Source: Mycobacterium sp. 852002-40037_SCH5390672 (lineage in GTDB: Bacteria > Actinomycetota > Actinomycetes > Mycobacteriales > Mycobacteriaceae). From it: 64,000 nucleotides of DNA. A program made the position numbers and the translations under genes. Positions 49,001 through 57,392 of this stretch are shown in pieces (within the stretch, counting starts at the first letter, position 1; each line of letters begins with the position of its first letter). The stretch lies in the NCBI RefSeq assembly GCF_001665875.1, contig NZ_LZTA01000001.1:1-64000 (forward strand), given 5' to 3'. The notes under the pieces are model-generated. The model had not been told where the DNA came from and did no database searches. It was given only the letters and a program-made list of their open reading frames with translations.

Positions 49001-49326
49001 AACAACACCGTCTTGCCGGGGTTGCCTGCTGCGGCCAGTCCGGCCGCGGCCTCGCACGGGACGGTGATGGTCAAATCGGTGGCGACGTAGCCGATCAGCG
49101 GTGCGTCGACGCTGCCGAATGTGCCGTTCTGCGGCCAGTTCAGTTGGGCGGTGGTCTGGTCGACCGGGAGCAGCGGGGTGGCGATCGCCAGTAGCACGCC
49201 GAGCAGTCCGGCCACGGAAGCAACCAACCGGGCGATCCGGTGATTCGCTTCCGTGTCGTTCACGGTGCTAGATGCTAGTTCTTCGGCCGTACGGGGCCCC
49301 GTTTGAGGCGTGGTGTCGGTGCTCAT
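46051..49326 (-). CDS. embC: Arabinosyltransferase EmbC
   Basis: A 1091-aa GT-C enzyme that extends the arabinan of lipoarabinomannan. It has the N-terminal anchor helix, a periplasmic domain with TTAQLNWPQNGTFGSVDAP, the loop ANTSDDGYILTMARV, membrane helices, [13 protein letters not shown] and a C-terminal carbohydrate-binding domain ending SRDWGSLQRL. The ATG follows the aftA stop by 6 bases, so it is part of the dprE1-dprE2-aftA-embC unit. Unlike M. tuberculosis, where embC is directly followed by embA, here 108 bases and then the arsR cassette follow. Confidence 0.97.
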   Translation of the reverse strand: MSTDTTPQTGPRTAEELASSTVNDTEANHRIARLVASVAGLLGVLLAIATPLLPVDQTTAQLNWPQNGTFGSVDAPLIGYVATDLTITVPCEAAAGLAAAGNPGKTVLLSTVPKQAPKAVDRGLLIVRANNDLVLVVRNVPVVTAPLSQVLSPACQRLTFTAHADRVTAEFVGLTQGPNAEHPGSPLRGEKSGYDFRPQIVGVFTDLSGPAPTGLNFSATIDTRYSSSPTPLKMAAMILGLVLTAAALIALHILDTADGTRHRRFLPARWWSIGGLDALVIGVLVWWHFVGANTSDDGYILTMARVSEHAGYMANYYRWFGTPEAPFGWYYDLLALWAHVSTTSVWMRLPTLVMALTCWWVISREVMPRLGHAVKQNRAAAWTAAGMFLAVWLPLDNGLRPEPIIALGILLTWCSVERAVATSRLLPVAIACIIGALTLFSGPTGIASIGALLVAIGPLRTILHRRSKRFGALPLIAPLLAAVTVTAILIFRDQTLTGEIQATMLKRAVGPSLSWFDEHLRYERLFMASPDGSVARRFAVLALVLALGITVAMSLRKGRIPGTAVGPSRRIVGITIISFVAMMFTPTKWTHHFGVFAGLAGPLGALAAVAVTSVAMRSRRNRTVYAAVVLFLVALSFASVNGWWYVSNFGVPWSNEFPAWHYAFATALLGLTVVVLLLATWFHFVARDNGPPKTRLGTRAAGIIQSPLAIATWVLVVFEVASLTLAMTDQYPAWSVGRSNLQALTGKSCGLAEDVLVEQDPNAGMLTPVRASVADALGAGLSEAFTPNGIPADVRADPVMERPGDRSFVNDEEKTGSNQAGTEGGTTPAPGINGSSAQLPFNLDPTRTPVLGSWRSGIQVPAHLRSSWYRLPARDKAGPLLVVSASGRFDPREVQVQWATDDQAAGGHPGGSFQFADVGASPAWRNLRLPMSAIPSSASQIRLVADDEDLAPQHWIALTPPRIPHLRTLQDVVGSVAPVFLDWLVGLAFPCQRPFGHQNGVDETPRWRILPDRFGAEANSPVMDNNGGGPLGITELLAKATTMATYLKDDWSRDWGSLQRLTPYYPDAEPARLLLGTATRSGLWGPAPLRH

Positions 49327-49332
49327 CAGCGG

Positions 49333-51240
49333 TTACGTCCCGGGCTTGCGGATGGCCAGCACAAATGGGCCGACGCTTTGGACGACGAAACGCGGGTTGT
49401 CGAACAGGGCTCCGCGCAGATCGACGGTATAGCGCCGCACGTTGGGCTGGTTGGGGTAGACGTCCTCGGCCAGTCGCAGTGTGTAGCTGCCGTTGGCGCC
49501 GCGACGCATGAGGAAAACCGTGGGCGGGGGCCAGGGGCAGGTGTCCAGAGCATGGATCAACTCGTCGGCGGTCTTGAGGTTGGACCACTTGTTGATCTGC
49601 GCGGCCCGCAAATCGAATTGTGCCAGCGGGTTGGCGTAGTGCGAGGTGAGCCCCTGGAATCCCCAGTAGGGGTAGAAGGACAGGAAGCTGTAGTCGGCGG
49701 TCATCACGACGGTCTGATCGCGGGGTTTGCCGGTCACCTGGGTGATGGCGTGATCGATGGTGGCATAGAACTTCTCGGCGCTGGGTGGCCGCCGGTCGCC
49801 GCGCTGCCCGTACCCGTCGGTGTCGGTGTAGGCGATGGTGAGGTCGGGCCGCAGCACGTCGGGGATGTCCTGGCTGAACGCGATCGCGGCGGCCAGGCCG
49901 ATGGCGCCGGCAACGGGAACTATCGACCTCTGCAAGCCGCGGCCCCAGCTCCGGTCGCGGCCCGCGGCGGCGAGCGCCTGCGCGAGTTCGAGGAAGCCGA
50001 ACGCGCCGGCGGCCACCAGCAGCACGCTCAGGGTCGGCTGCAGCCGGAACGACAACAGGGTGGTGCGCGCCAGCGTGGTGAGCATCGATAGCACCGACCA
50101 CAGGTAGACGGCCAGGACGCCGATGGCCAGCGCGCCCGCCCGCACCGAGGAGTGGGCCCGCACCACCAGCCACAGAGCGCCGATCAGGCAAACGACGCCC
50201 AGCAACGTGAACTGCAGCATCGGGAAGGTCAACTCGGCGCCGTCGGCCGGCAGGTAGTGGTTGGCGCTGCCGGTGTTGCTGATCGGATTGTGGGCGGCCC
50301 GCAACACAAACGGTGTCCAGGTGATGGCGCCGATAGCCGCCGCGATGACGGCGATGACGGCCAGCCGCCGCACGGGGTCGAGCGTCGCCTTGACGCCTCT
50401 GTTCCGCCATCGCGCCGCGGCCAGTCCGAGCCCCATCAACCCCAGCGTGAAGGCGCTGAAGGCGAACAGCAGCGGGTACCAGGTGGCCGTCCAGCCGAGG
50501 AATAACCCGGTGCCGACCACCGCCGCCCAGCCGCCCGACCGCGGGCCCGCGCGCAGACCTGACCAGGCCAGCACCAGCATGGGCGGCAGCAACAGGGTGA
50601 TCATCGCCGAGTAGGGCTCGGGAGAACCGTAGGCCAGCGTCACCGCAGCCGTGGCGGTGGTGACGATCAGCGCGTATTCGAACCGGACCAGCCGCCACCA
50701 CAGCACCAGTGCGACCGCGACTGCGATGGTGATCGACGTGATGGCCCACGGCTTGAAAATCTCCCAGGCCGGCGTCCCGCTGATCGCGGCGGCGCGCCCG
50801 CCGATCCAGAACCAGCCCGGCGGGTAATACGGCGGGAGCCCGAGATAGGTCATGTCGCGCAGGGCGGGGCTGTCGGCGAGCCGGGTCACGTATTCGGTGC
50901 GGAACTGCTGGTCGACGGAGATGCCGAACAGATACAGCTTGGTCGCGCCCAGCGGCATGCCCAGCGTCACGACCGTGAACGCGGACACGAAGACCAGGCC
51001 ACCCAATTGGGTCAGCAGACGGCTCCGCGGGCGGGCGCAGCGCCGCCACACCCAGCCGACGGCGACCAGACCGGCCAGGCAGCCGACCTGTCCGACGGTG
51101 GTCAGCGCGTGCAGTTGGTTGGAGGACGGGAAGGCCGGCCACTGCACCCGGGAAATGGCGTTCAGCGATACCGCCGCGACGGCAACCGCGACGAGCACCG
51201 CCAAAGCCATCTGGCCGAGGGTGGCCAGCGCGTTACGCAT
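49333..51240 (-). CDS. aftA: Priming arabinofuranosyltransferase AftA
   Basis: A 635-aa GT-C membrane enzyme that adds the first arabinose to the galactan chain using decaprenylphosphoryl-arabinose. It has an N-terminal block of hydrophobic helices starting at [19 protein letters not shown], the motif [14 protein letters not shown] with acidic residue for catalysis, and a soluble C-terminus with [17 protein letters not shown] and [22 protein letters not shown] 51240 follows the dprE2 stop by 2 bases. The open frame reaches further upstream through dprE2 but without family similarity. Confidence 0.96.
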   Translation of the reverse strand: MRNALATLGQMALAVLVAVAVAAVSLNAISRVQWPAFPSSNQLHALTTVGQVGCLAGLVAVGWVWRRCARPRSRLLTQLGGLVFVSAFTVVTLGMPLGATKLYLFGISVDQQFRTEYVTRLADSPALRDMTYLGLPPYYPPGWFWIGGRAAAISGTPAWEIFKPWAITSITIAVAVALVLWWRLVRFEYALIVTTATAAVTLAYGSPEPYSAMITLLLPPMLVLAWSGLRAGPRSGGWAAVVGTGLFLGWTATWYPLLFAFSAFTLGLMGLGLAAARWRNRGVKATLDPVRRLAVIAVIAAAIGAITWTPFVLRAAHNPISNTGSANHYLPADGAELTFPMLQFTLLGVVCLIGALWLVVRAHSSVRAGALAIGVLAVYLWSVLSMLTTLARTTLLSFRLQPTLSVLLVAAGAFGFLELAQALAAAGRDRSWGRGLQRSIVPVAGAIGLAAAIAFSQDIPDVLRPDLTIAYTDTDGYGQRGDRRPPSAEKFYATIDHAITQVTGKPRDQTVVMTADYSFLSFYPYWGFQGLTSHYANPLAQFDLRAAQINKWSNLKTADELIHALDTCPWPPPTVFLMRRGANGSYTLRLAEDVYPNQPNVRRYTVDLRGALFDNPRFVVQSVGPFVLAIRKPGT

Positions 51241-51242
51241 GA

Positions 51243-52007
51243 TCAGATGGGAAGCTTGCGGAAGATGGGACGCGGGACGTGTCGCAACACCATCATCACG
51301 TAACGGAATGCTGCTGGTGCCCAAACCAATTCCTTGCCTTTGGCGGCCGCGGTCACGGCGAGGTTGGCGACGTACTCCTTGTCGACGGTAAGCGGGGCTT
51401 CCTTGACGTGGGCGCTCATCCGGGTGCGCACCTGGCCGGGTCGGATCACCAGGACACGAACACCATACTCGCGCAACGCTTCTGAAAGACCCAGGTAGAA
51501 ACCGTCCAATCCGGCCTTGGTGGAGCCGTAGACGAAGTTGGACCGCCGCACCCGCTCCCCGGCGGCCGAGCTCATCGCGATGATCTGACCGAAGCCCTGG
51601 GCGCGCATCTTCTCGCCGAGCAGCACACCCACCGATACGGCTGCGGTGTAGTTGATTTCGGCGGCCAGCACCGCCTTGTGCTGGTTCTGCCACAGTTCCT
51701 CGGCATCCCCGAGGATCCCGAACGCGACAATGGCCACGTCGACATCACCGTTGGCGAAGGCTGCCTCGATCATCTTCGGATGGGTGTCGGGATCGGTGGC
51801 TTCGAAATCGATCAGCTCGACCGAGCGCGCGCCGGCGGCCTGCATCTGAGCCACCGCGGCATCCCGGCCCGGGTCACTGGGCATGGCGGCCAGCACAATC
51901 CGCGCATGCGCATTCTGCAGGTAGCGTTCGCAGATGGCCAGGCCGATCTCGGAGGTACCGCCGAGCAGGAGGATGGTCTGCGGATTACCTACGGCATCGA
52001 GCACCAT
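51243..52007 (-). CDS. dprE2: Decaprenylphosphoryl-2-keto-ribose reductase
   Basis: A 254-aa short-chain dehydrogenase. It reduces the 2-keto intermediate made by DprE1 to decaprenylphosphoryl-arabinose. The cofactor motif is [13 protein letters not shown] (residues 13-25), the strand-4 motif is FGILGD, and the catalytic serine and Y-x3-K pair are in [22 protein letters not shown]. Its ATG follows the dprE1 stop codon directly with no gap, so the pair is translationally coupled. Same length as Rv3791. Confidence 0.97.
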   Translation of the reverse strand: MVLDAVGNPQTILLLGGTSEIGLAICERYLQNAHARIVLAAMPSDPGRDAAVAQMQAAGARSVELIDFEATDPDTHPKMIEAAFANGDVDVAIVAFGILGDAEELWQNQHKAVLAAEINYTAAVSVGVLLGEKMRAQGFGQIIAMSSAAGERVRRSNFVYGSTKAGLDGFYLGLSEALREYGVRVLVIRPGQVRTRMSAHVKEAPLTVDKEYVANLAVTAAAKGKELVWAPAAFRYVMMVLRHVPRPIFRKLPI

Positions 52008-53399
52008 TTAGAGCAGCTCCAAACGTCGGGCCATGTCGGATGCGAAAACCCGCAGGGGATCGGCCTTGCGGCGTACCGCGATCCATTCGTCGATGCGCGG
52101 ATACATGGCGTGGAAGGTTTCGGCGCTCACGCGGGAATCCTTGGCGGTGTAGACCCTTCCGCCGAATTCCAGTACGCGCCTGTCGAGTTCATTGAGGAAC
52201 TCGTTGATCCCCGGCTTGTTGGGGAAGTCCATGGCGACGTTCCAGCCGGCCATCGGGAAACTCAGGGGCGCATGGTTGCCCGGGCCGAAAAGCTTGAACA
52301 CGTTCAGCGCCGAGTAGTGCCCGCGGGTCTGGATCCAGCGGATGATGGCCTTGAATTCGTCCATCGCGTCCGGCGGAACCAGGAATTGGTGTTGGGCGAA
52401 ACCCCTTGGCCCGTAAGCATTATTCCAACCACTGACCAGGTCGAGCATGTGGTAGAACTGCGACAGATTCTGGATCTTGCCGCTGTAGGTTCCGCCCAGC
52501 CGGTAATACACCTCGCCGATCGCCATGAACGACAGCTTGTTCATCGCGCTGACCGGGAAGACGTCCGGCACCGTCAACAGCTGCGGCGCGTCGAATTTCA
52601 GCGGGTTCTTGGCCAGCTTTTTCGGCAGTTGGTCCAGTTTGGCCAGGCTGCCCCGGCTGACCGCGGCCCGCCCCAGCTTCGGCGGCGGACTGATCAGGTC
52701 GAACCAGGCGCTGGAGTATGTGTAGTTGGACTCGCTGCCGTCGAGGTGAACGGCCACCGTTTCGTCCAGGTCCTGGGTGGCGACGCCGTCGGCGATGAAG
52801 TAGGCCGTCTCCGTGGGCGTCATGGCGATCGTGGCGCGCAGCACGATCCCGGTCAGGCCGTTGCCGCCGACGGTGGCCCAGAACAGCTCGGCGTCGTCCC
52901 CGTCGGGGGTGATGCTGCGGACGGTGCCGTCGGCCATGAGAAGGTCCATCGATCGGACGTGGTTGCCGAAGCTCCCCGCGCTGTGGTGGTTCTTGCCGTG
53001 GATGTCGCAGGCGATCGCGCCGCCGACGGTGACCTGGCGCGTTCCCGGCAGCACCGGAACCCAGAGCCCGAACGGCAGCGCCGCCTTCATCAACTTGTCC
53101 AGGCTGACGCCGGCCTCGACATCGACCAGCCGGGTGTCGGCGCTGATCGAGTGGATGCGATTAAGCCCCGTCATGTCGATCACCAGGCCGCCGCCGTTTT
53201 GGGCATTGTCGCCGTACGAGCGACCCAGCCCTCGGGCGATCACTCCCCGGCCCCTGGTGTCGCCGGCGTCGGCCACCCGCGCTACCGCCTTGGCGATCAC
53301 CTCGGGATCGCGGGTGGAAAGCACCTGGGCCACCGACGGCGCGGTGCGCCCAAAGCCCATCAGCCGGGCGGGCTTGGTCGGGGGATCGGTGCTCGACAT
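52008..53399 (-). CDS. dprE1: Decaprenylphosphoryl-beta-D-ribose 2'-oxidase
   Basis: A 463-aa FAD oxidase of the vanillyl-alcohol-oxidase fold. It oxidises the 2'-OH of decaprenylphosphoryl-ribose in the periplasm. The FAD-binding part has [13 protein letters not shown] and [47 protein letters not shown] sequence. The C-terminal segment includes [20 protein letters not shown] and [22 protein letters not shown]. The residue that is Cys387 in M. tuberculosis, the covalent site of benzothiazinones, is Ala389 here (codon 52233-52235, in GWNVAMDFP). ATG 53399 is 9 bases after a TACCCT -10. Confidence 0.97.
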   Translation of the reverse strand: MSSTDPPTKPARLMGFGRTAPSVAQVLSTRDPEVIAKAVARVADAGDTRGRGVIARGLGRSYGDNAQNGGGLVIDMTGLNRIHSISADTRLVDVEAGVSLDKLMKAALPFGLWVPVLPGTRQVTVGGAIACDIHGKNHHSAGSFGNHVRSMDLLMADGTVRSITPDGDDAELFWATVGGNGLTGIVLRATIAMTPTETAYFIADGVATQDLDETVAVHLDGSESNYTYSSAWFDLISPPPKLGRAAVSRGSLAKLDQLPKKLAKNPLKFDAPQLLTVPDVFPVSAMNKLSFMAIGEVYYRLGGTYSGKIQNLSQFYHMLDLVSGWNNAYGPRGFAQHQFLVPPDAMDEFKAIIRWIQTRGHYSALNVFKLFGPGNHAPLSFPMAGWNVAMDFPNKPGINEFLNELDRRVLEFGGRVYTAKDSRVSAETFHAMYPRIDEWIAVRRKADPLRVFASDMARRLELL

Positions 53400-53407
53400 C
53401 GTCAAAG

Positions 53408-53413
53408 AGGGTA
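53408..53413 (-). promoter_or_regulatory. -10 element of the dprE1-dprE2-aftA-embC unit
   Basis: TACCCT on the minus strand predicts initiation near 53401, two bases before the dprE1 ATG, in the short gtrA-dprE1 gap. No ribosome site precedes the ATG, which fits a leaderless mRNA. Confidence 0.45.
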
Positions 53414-53431
53414 CCGCTTGCGCACGGCGGC

Positions 53432-53866
53432 TCAGTGGATGCGGAAGATTACGGCCCGCTGCACGACGAAGTTGATCACCGTCGCGGTGCCCTGCGCGAT
53501 CACGAACGCGACGAGCGGCGCCCACCCCCGGTAGTGCAGAAACGCCAGGCACAGGTGGTTGAGCCCGACCTGCACGGCGAACGTGAGGGCGTAGAGAATC
53601 ATGACCGCGACGAATCGGGCAGTGCTAGGAGTCGCCTGGAAGGTCCAGCGGCGGTTGATCAGGTAGGCGGTGATGGTGCCGACGATGAAGCTGGTGGCCT
53701 TGGACAGGTCAACCTGCACGCCCATGACCTTCCACAGCAGCAAGTAGAGCCCGAAGTCCACGATCCCTGCCAGGCCGCCGGTGACGACGAATCGGATGAC
53801 CTGCGTCGTCAGGCTCAAGTGCGGGCGCGCCGGGGAGTCCTCAGACGCGGGTAGCGGGGCAACCAT
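53432..53866 (-). CDS. GtrA-family membrane protein (Rv3789 homologue)
   Basis: A 144-aa protein with four hydrophobic helices and the GtrA fold: [42 protein letters not shown], a third helix in [20 protein letters not shown] and a last one in [24 protein letters not shown]. In M. tuberculosis Rv3789 has been described both as a flippase candidate for decaprenylphosphoryl-arabinose and as an anchor that recruits AftA. Its place just upstream of dprE1 supports a link to arabinan synthesis. ATG 53866. Confidence 0.93.
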   Translation of the reverse strand: MVAPLPASEDSPARPHLSLTTQVIRFVVTGGLAGIVDFGLYLLLWKVMGVQVDLSKATSFIVGTITAYLINRRWTFQATPSTARFVAVMILYALTFAVQVGLNHLCLAFLHYRGWAPLVAFVIAQGTATVINFVVQRAVIFRIH

Positions 53867-53908
53867 CGAGGGGAGTCTACGGGGCCGCCGGGCGCTCCCC
53901 GGGAAGCG

Positions 53909-54388
53909 TTAGCGGGGCAGCTTGACCGAGATCAACTCGACCTGGTTCTCGCCCTGCGGCGTCGAATAGGTCACCGTGTCGCCGGGTTTCCGCCCGGCAA
54001 GGGCCTGGGCCAGGGGACTGCGCGCGGTCAACGTCTCGGCTTCGCGGCCGACCGGTGTCTCTTCGACGATGGAGATCACGTGCATCGTGACGACTTCACC
54101 GTCGGCGAACCGCAGGGTCACCTCGGTGCCACCGGGCAGCGTCTCCGAGGCGTCGGTGTCCGACGGCCCGGCCCGCAACCGCCGGTCCAACTCGTTGATC
54201 CGGTCGGTGAGCACGACCAGTTCGTCAGCGCGCTGGATCGCCTCGGCCGCGTCACCGTGATCGCCCACCATCCCGCGGTCGTTCTTGACTTCGGCCTCGA
54301 GGCGATCGCGCCGTTGCCGTAGCCGGTCCAGCTCCGCTTCGAGGTTGTTCCGCGCGGCGTCCGCTGCCGATGGGACTTTTTTGCTCAC
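53909..54388 (-). CDS. GreA/GreB-like RNA polymerase-binding factor (Rv3788 homologue)
   Basis: A 159-aa Gre-family protein. The N-terminal part is a coiled-coil (EAELDRLRQRRDRLEAEVKN... ELVVLTDRINELDRRLR). The C-terminal part is an FKBP-like domain (SPLAQALAGRKPGDTVTYSTPQGENQVELISVKLPR) that docks near the RNA polymerase secondary channel. The M. tuberculosis homologue was reported to inhibit transcription rather than rescue it. Tip residues here are in the short loop DRGMVGDHGDAAEA, without the two acidic residues typical of GreA. GTG at 54388. About the length of Rv3788. Confidence 0.85.
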   Translation of the reverse strand: MSKKVPSAADAARNNLEAELDRLRQRRDRLEAEVKNDRGMVGDHGDAAEAIQRADELVVLTDRINELDRRLRAGPSDTDASETLPGGTEVTLRFADGEVVTMHVISIVEETPVGREAETLTARSPLAQALAGRKPGDTVTYSTPQGENQVELISVKLPR

Positions 54389-54461
54389 GTCGGTGGACCT
54401 TTCGCCCAGGATGCTCAGGTGGCGTTCCAGTGTGACACCACGACGAGGCGCCCCGCCACCG

Positions 54462-55610
54462 TCAGCGGGCCGCCTGCGTCGAGCCGGATTCGGAATTCGT
54501 CGTGATCGGCGAAGCGGTGCCTTCGTCGTCGTAATAGTCGACGACGCTGCCGCGCAGCGAGTCGAAGATCGCGACTCCCTGCGCGACCAGCCCGCTGGCC
54601 ATCTCGGTCAACCCTTCTGCGCCGTTGAGAACCGTCAGGTTTGCGTTGGCGAGCCCGCGCGCGGCTTTCTCGACGATCTCCGGGAGCTGATCGATGAGCG
54701 CCTTGTCCAACGCCACCCGATTGTGCGACGCCGCCGCCTCGGCCAGAATCTTCATCTTCTCCGCATCGGCGACCGCCATGATCCGAACGCGCTCGGCGTC
54801 GGCCTCGGCGGGCTTCACCACCTCGGCGACCAGTTCCTGCTGGCGTAGTTCGGCGGCGCGCTCAGCCAATTCGGTCCGCATTTGCAGTACCTCGCGTTGG
54901 GCCTGAGCTTCAGCCAGGGGCCCGGACTGTCCGGCTTGCGCCTGGGCTTTGTCGACCTCGGCCTTGTACTGCGCCTTGACGATTGCGGTCTGCCGAGCGA
55001 ATTCGGCTTGCTTGCGCTGCGATGCCTGCTCGGCTTCGGCGGCCGCCTGGTCGGCCTGCGCCTGAGCGATCTGCGCCTGTTGCTGGATGGCGGCGTTGTG
55101 CGGCGCCGACATGGCGTTGATATAGCCAAGGCCGTCGTCGTCGATGGACTGGATCTGCAGCGCGTCGACGCTGAGCCCGATCCGCGCCATTTCCTCCTTG
55201 GAGCCGTCGAGGACCTCGGTGGCCAGCTTCTGACGTTCCCGGATGATCTGCTCGACGGTCATCGAGCCGATGATCGAGCGCAGGTGGCCTGCGAAAATCC
55301 GCCCGGTCAGCACCGCCATCTGGTCCTGTTCGGACAGAAATCGTTGTGCGGCACTGATGATGCTTTCGGTGTCATTGCCGACCTTGAAGGCGATGACCGC
55401 CCGCACGTTGAGAGTGATGCCCTGTTGGGTCACGCATTTCTCGGCGACCTCGGCTTCGCACATGGCCAGTGTCAGAAAACGGACCTTGCGGAACAACGGC
55501 ATGATGAAGGCGCCGTGGCCGGTCACCACCCGGAACGGAGCATTACCTTTGGTTCGTGCTCCGGAAACGAGCATCGCCTCATCCGGGGCCGGCACCTTGT
55601 AACCGAGCAT
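54462..55610 (-). CDS. Flotillin-like SPFH-domain protein
   Basis: A 382-aa SPFH (band 7) protein. The SPFH domain covers about residues 10-180 (GHGAFIMPLFRKVRFLTLAM ... VDALQIQSIDDDGLGYINAM). Residues 185-290 form a long Ala/Gln/Glu-rich coiled-coil (AAIQQQAQIAQAQADQAAAE), characteristic of flotillins and floA/floT-type proteins. There is no clear transmembrane segment, so it would bind the membrane peripherally. Such proteins scaffold membrane complexes. It follows an NfeD-like gene by 12 bases, the usual flotillin partner. AAGGAG precedes the ATG. Confidence 0.9.
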   Translation of the reverse strand: MLGYKVPAPDEAMLVSGARTKGNAPFRVVTGHGAFIMPLFRKVRFLTLAMCEAEVAEKCVTQQGITLNVRAVIAFKVGNDTESIISAAQRFLSEQDQMAVLTGRIFAGHLRSIIGSMTVEQIIRERQKLATEVLDGSKEEMARIGLSVDALQIQSIDDDGLGYINAMSAPHNAAIQQQAQIAQAQADQAAAEAEQASQRKQAEFARQTAIVKAQYKAEVDKAQAQAGQSGPLAEAQAQREVLQMRTELAERAAELRQQELVAEVVKPAEADAERVRIMAVADAEKMKILAEAAASHNRVALDKALIDQLPEIVEKAARGLANANLTVLNGAEGLTEMASGLVAQGVAIFDSLRGSVVDYYDDEGTASPITTNSESGSTQAAR

Positions 55611-55622
55611 CTTGGACTCCTT

Positions 55623-55850
55623 CTAGCTTTCGCCGTTGTAAAAGTGCTCCCACGGATCGACGAACACTGCCCGCGCGCCGCGGATTTGGGTCACCAGCAC
55701 TGTGGAGCCCTTGGGCAGCGGTTCCTTCGACCACGCCAGAAACGTCTCCTTGGCCCCGCACACGGTCACCAACACCTCCCCAGCGCCGCGGTCACCGCGG
55801 GTCGCCACGGTCAGCGTGCCAACACAACCGATCGCTGAGGCGTCGCTCAC
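55623..55850 (-). CDS. Short NfeD-like OB-fold protein
   Basis: A 75-aa protein resembling the soluble OB-fold of NfeD: IGCVGTLTVATRGDRGAGEVLVTV and LPKGSTVLVTQIRGARAVFVDPW. Full NfeD proteins add a membrane part, missing here. It precedes the flotillin gene by 12 bases, the standard NfeD-flotillin operon. GTG 55850 has GGTGGAG nine bases upstream; an earlier GTG at 55865 or TTG at 55871 would add five to seven residues. The two genes look like an accessory membrane-scaffold unit. Confidence 0.72.
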   Translation of the reverse strand: MSDASAIGCVGTLTVATRGDRGAGEVLVTVCGAKETFLAWSKEPLPKGSTVLVTQIRGARAVFVDPWEHFYNGES

Positions 55851-55895
55851 GTTCGCATACTCCACCCTCAAGGGGTTTGGCGTCGAGTTATCGAG

Positions 55896-57356
55896 CTAGA
55901 AGGGCGGCGGATCGTTGTTGTTGGGCGCCAAGCGCTCGGCGTCGCGCGCCGCCTCGGCAACGATGCGTGCTTCGTTGATGCCGCGCTCCCAGCGGATCCG
56001 GGCGGTGCGGTCTTGGGCCCGAGTGCGCTGCCGGACCGGCATCATGACTCCACGGTTGCGCTGGGTTGGGGCCACGAAGGTTGGCGATGCCAACGTCCCG
56101 GTCGGCATCGCCAACGCCGGAAAGTAGAGGCTACCACCGGGTTTCGTGGTGTAGGTGTGTCCCGTTGGTGACGTCCACACCACCGTGCCGTCTGGCCGCT
56201 GGCGATCCTGCCAGCCGTCGAAGCCGGTATAGAACGTCTTGAGCAGGTGATGGTGGCGGCACAGCAGCTTGAGGTTGGATGGATGCGTCGGGCCGAGCGG
56301 AAACGGCACCGTGTGGTCGATGTCGCAGAGGTCGGCCGGAGCATCGCAACCGGGGAACCGGCATGTCAGGTCCCGAAAGCGGATGAATTCGGCCAGTGCC
56401 GCCGAAGGCCGATAGCCGACTTCCGCGCGGTCGGGCGGTATCGACAAGGGCTTCGACTTGGCGACACCGGCCAGGTCGCGCAGCAACGTCGTCGGCAATG
56501 GACCGAACGCGGGAAGATATGCCGGAGCGGGTGACTCGCCGATGACCGCCGCCGGCTCGGCCAACACATGGATCACGACGCTGGTGCCCGGGTATCGTTG
56601 TGCCGCTGCACAATCCGGTGTATCGCAGGCGCAGCGCAGCGCGTCCTGGCCGGCGGCCAGCGCACCCAGGGCATCGGCGCGCCGCTGGGCTGCGGTGCGC
56701 GGATCATTTCGGCACACCGATGCGGCCAACGCGTCAAGCCTGCTGTCCAACGCGGCGCCGTCAGTGGAATGCAGCTTTGCCCAGATCCCGGCCAGCCCAG
56801 GGCTGATGGGCCCGATCTCCACATAGCGATCCTCAGTGCGCAGCCCCGGCACGCGCACCCCGGCGGGGTCACATCGCGCCACCCACATGTCGATGCGCTC
56901 AGCCATTTTCGGTTCCGAGAGCCGCATCCACTTCGGGGCGTGCCGGGCCACCGCGGCATCCAGCCGGGCGATCAGCTCGGGGTCTTCAACCAGCTCCGTG
57001 CGATATACCACCGCCGCCATCAGCCGAAAATCGATATCTCCCTGCGCGAAAGCCTCGGCTACCCGGGGCAGTCGCTCGCGTAATGCGATCGCATAGCGCA
57101 ACCGTCCCGCCGCTCGGCCGCGACTGATGCCCAAAGCCGCTGCCACTTCGGCGACCACATTCTCGTGTCCGTCGACGATCCAATTGAAACGTTCGGCGTC
57201 GTCGGCCGGCGCCCGGCGTACATACAACTCACCGATCGCCGCCAGTTCACGCGCGCATTGGGCATTTTGCGCCCGCGCCGCAACGGTGATCAGGTCCACC
57301 ACACCGGCGTCGTCGACGCCGCGAAGCCCGAGCTTCGACTGCAGCACTTCGAACAT
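55896..57356 (-). CDS. 13E12-repeat-family DUF222 / HNH endonuclease-like protein
   Basis: A 486-aa protein of the 13E12 repeat family that occurs in many copies in mycobacterial genomes. An N-terminal helical DUF222 region (ARELAAIGELYVRRAPADDAERF... GISRGRAAGRLRYAIALRERLP) precedes a C-terminal HNH nuclease module: CRFPGCDAPADLCDIDH then NLKLLCRHHHLLK with the DIDH, N and HH-x3-K positions. ATG 57356 lies 7 bases after a perfect TATAAT (57364-57369), so the mRNA is leaderless. It stands between wzm and the NfeD gene, an interval occupied by different genes in M. tuberculosis (Rv3784-Rv3787c). Biological role unknown; nuclease action is unproven. Confidence 0.92.
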   Translation of the reverse strand: MFEVLQSKLGLRGVDDAGVVDLITVAARAQNAQCARELAAIGELYVRRAPADDAERFNWIVDGHENVVAEVAAALGISRGRAAGRLRYAIALRERLPRVAEAFAQGDIDFRLMAAVVYRTELVEDPELIARLDAAVARHAPKWMRLSEPKMAERIDMWVARCDPAGVRVPGLRTEDRYVEIGPISPGLAGIWAKLHSTDGAALDSRLDALAASVCRNDPRTAAQRRADALGALAAGQDALRCACDTPDCAAAQRYPGTSVVIHVLAEPAAVIGESPAPAYLPAFGPLPTTLLRDLAGVAKSKPLSIPPDRAEVGYRPSAALAEFIRFRDLTCRFPGCDAPADLCDIDHTVPFPLGPTHPSNLKLLCRHHHLLKTFYTGFDGWQDRQRPDGTVVWTSPTGHTYTTKPGGSLYFPALAMPTGTLASPTFVAPTQRNRGVMMPVRQRTRAQDRTARIRWERGINEARIVAEAARDAERLAPNNNDPPPF

Positions 57357-57363
57357 ACATTCG

Positions 57364-57369
57364 ATTATA
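57364..57369 (-). promoter_or_regulatory. Perfect TATAAT -10 of the 13E12-family gene
   Basis: TATAAT on the minus strand, 7 bases before the ATG at 57356, predicts a transcript start at 57357, one base before the start codon. It is the best -10 hexamer seen in the window. Confidence 0.6.
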
Positions 57370-57392
57370 GGCTCGTCCGCCGACAACAGTTC

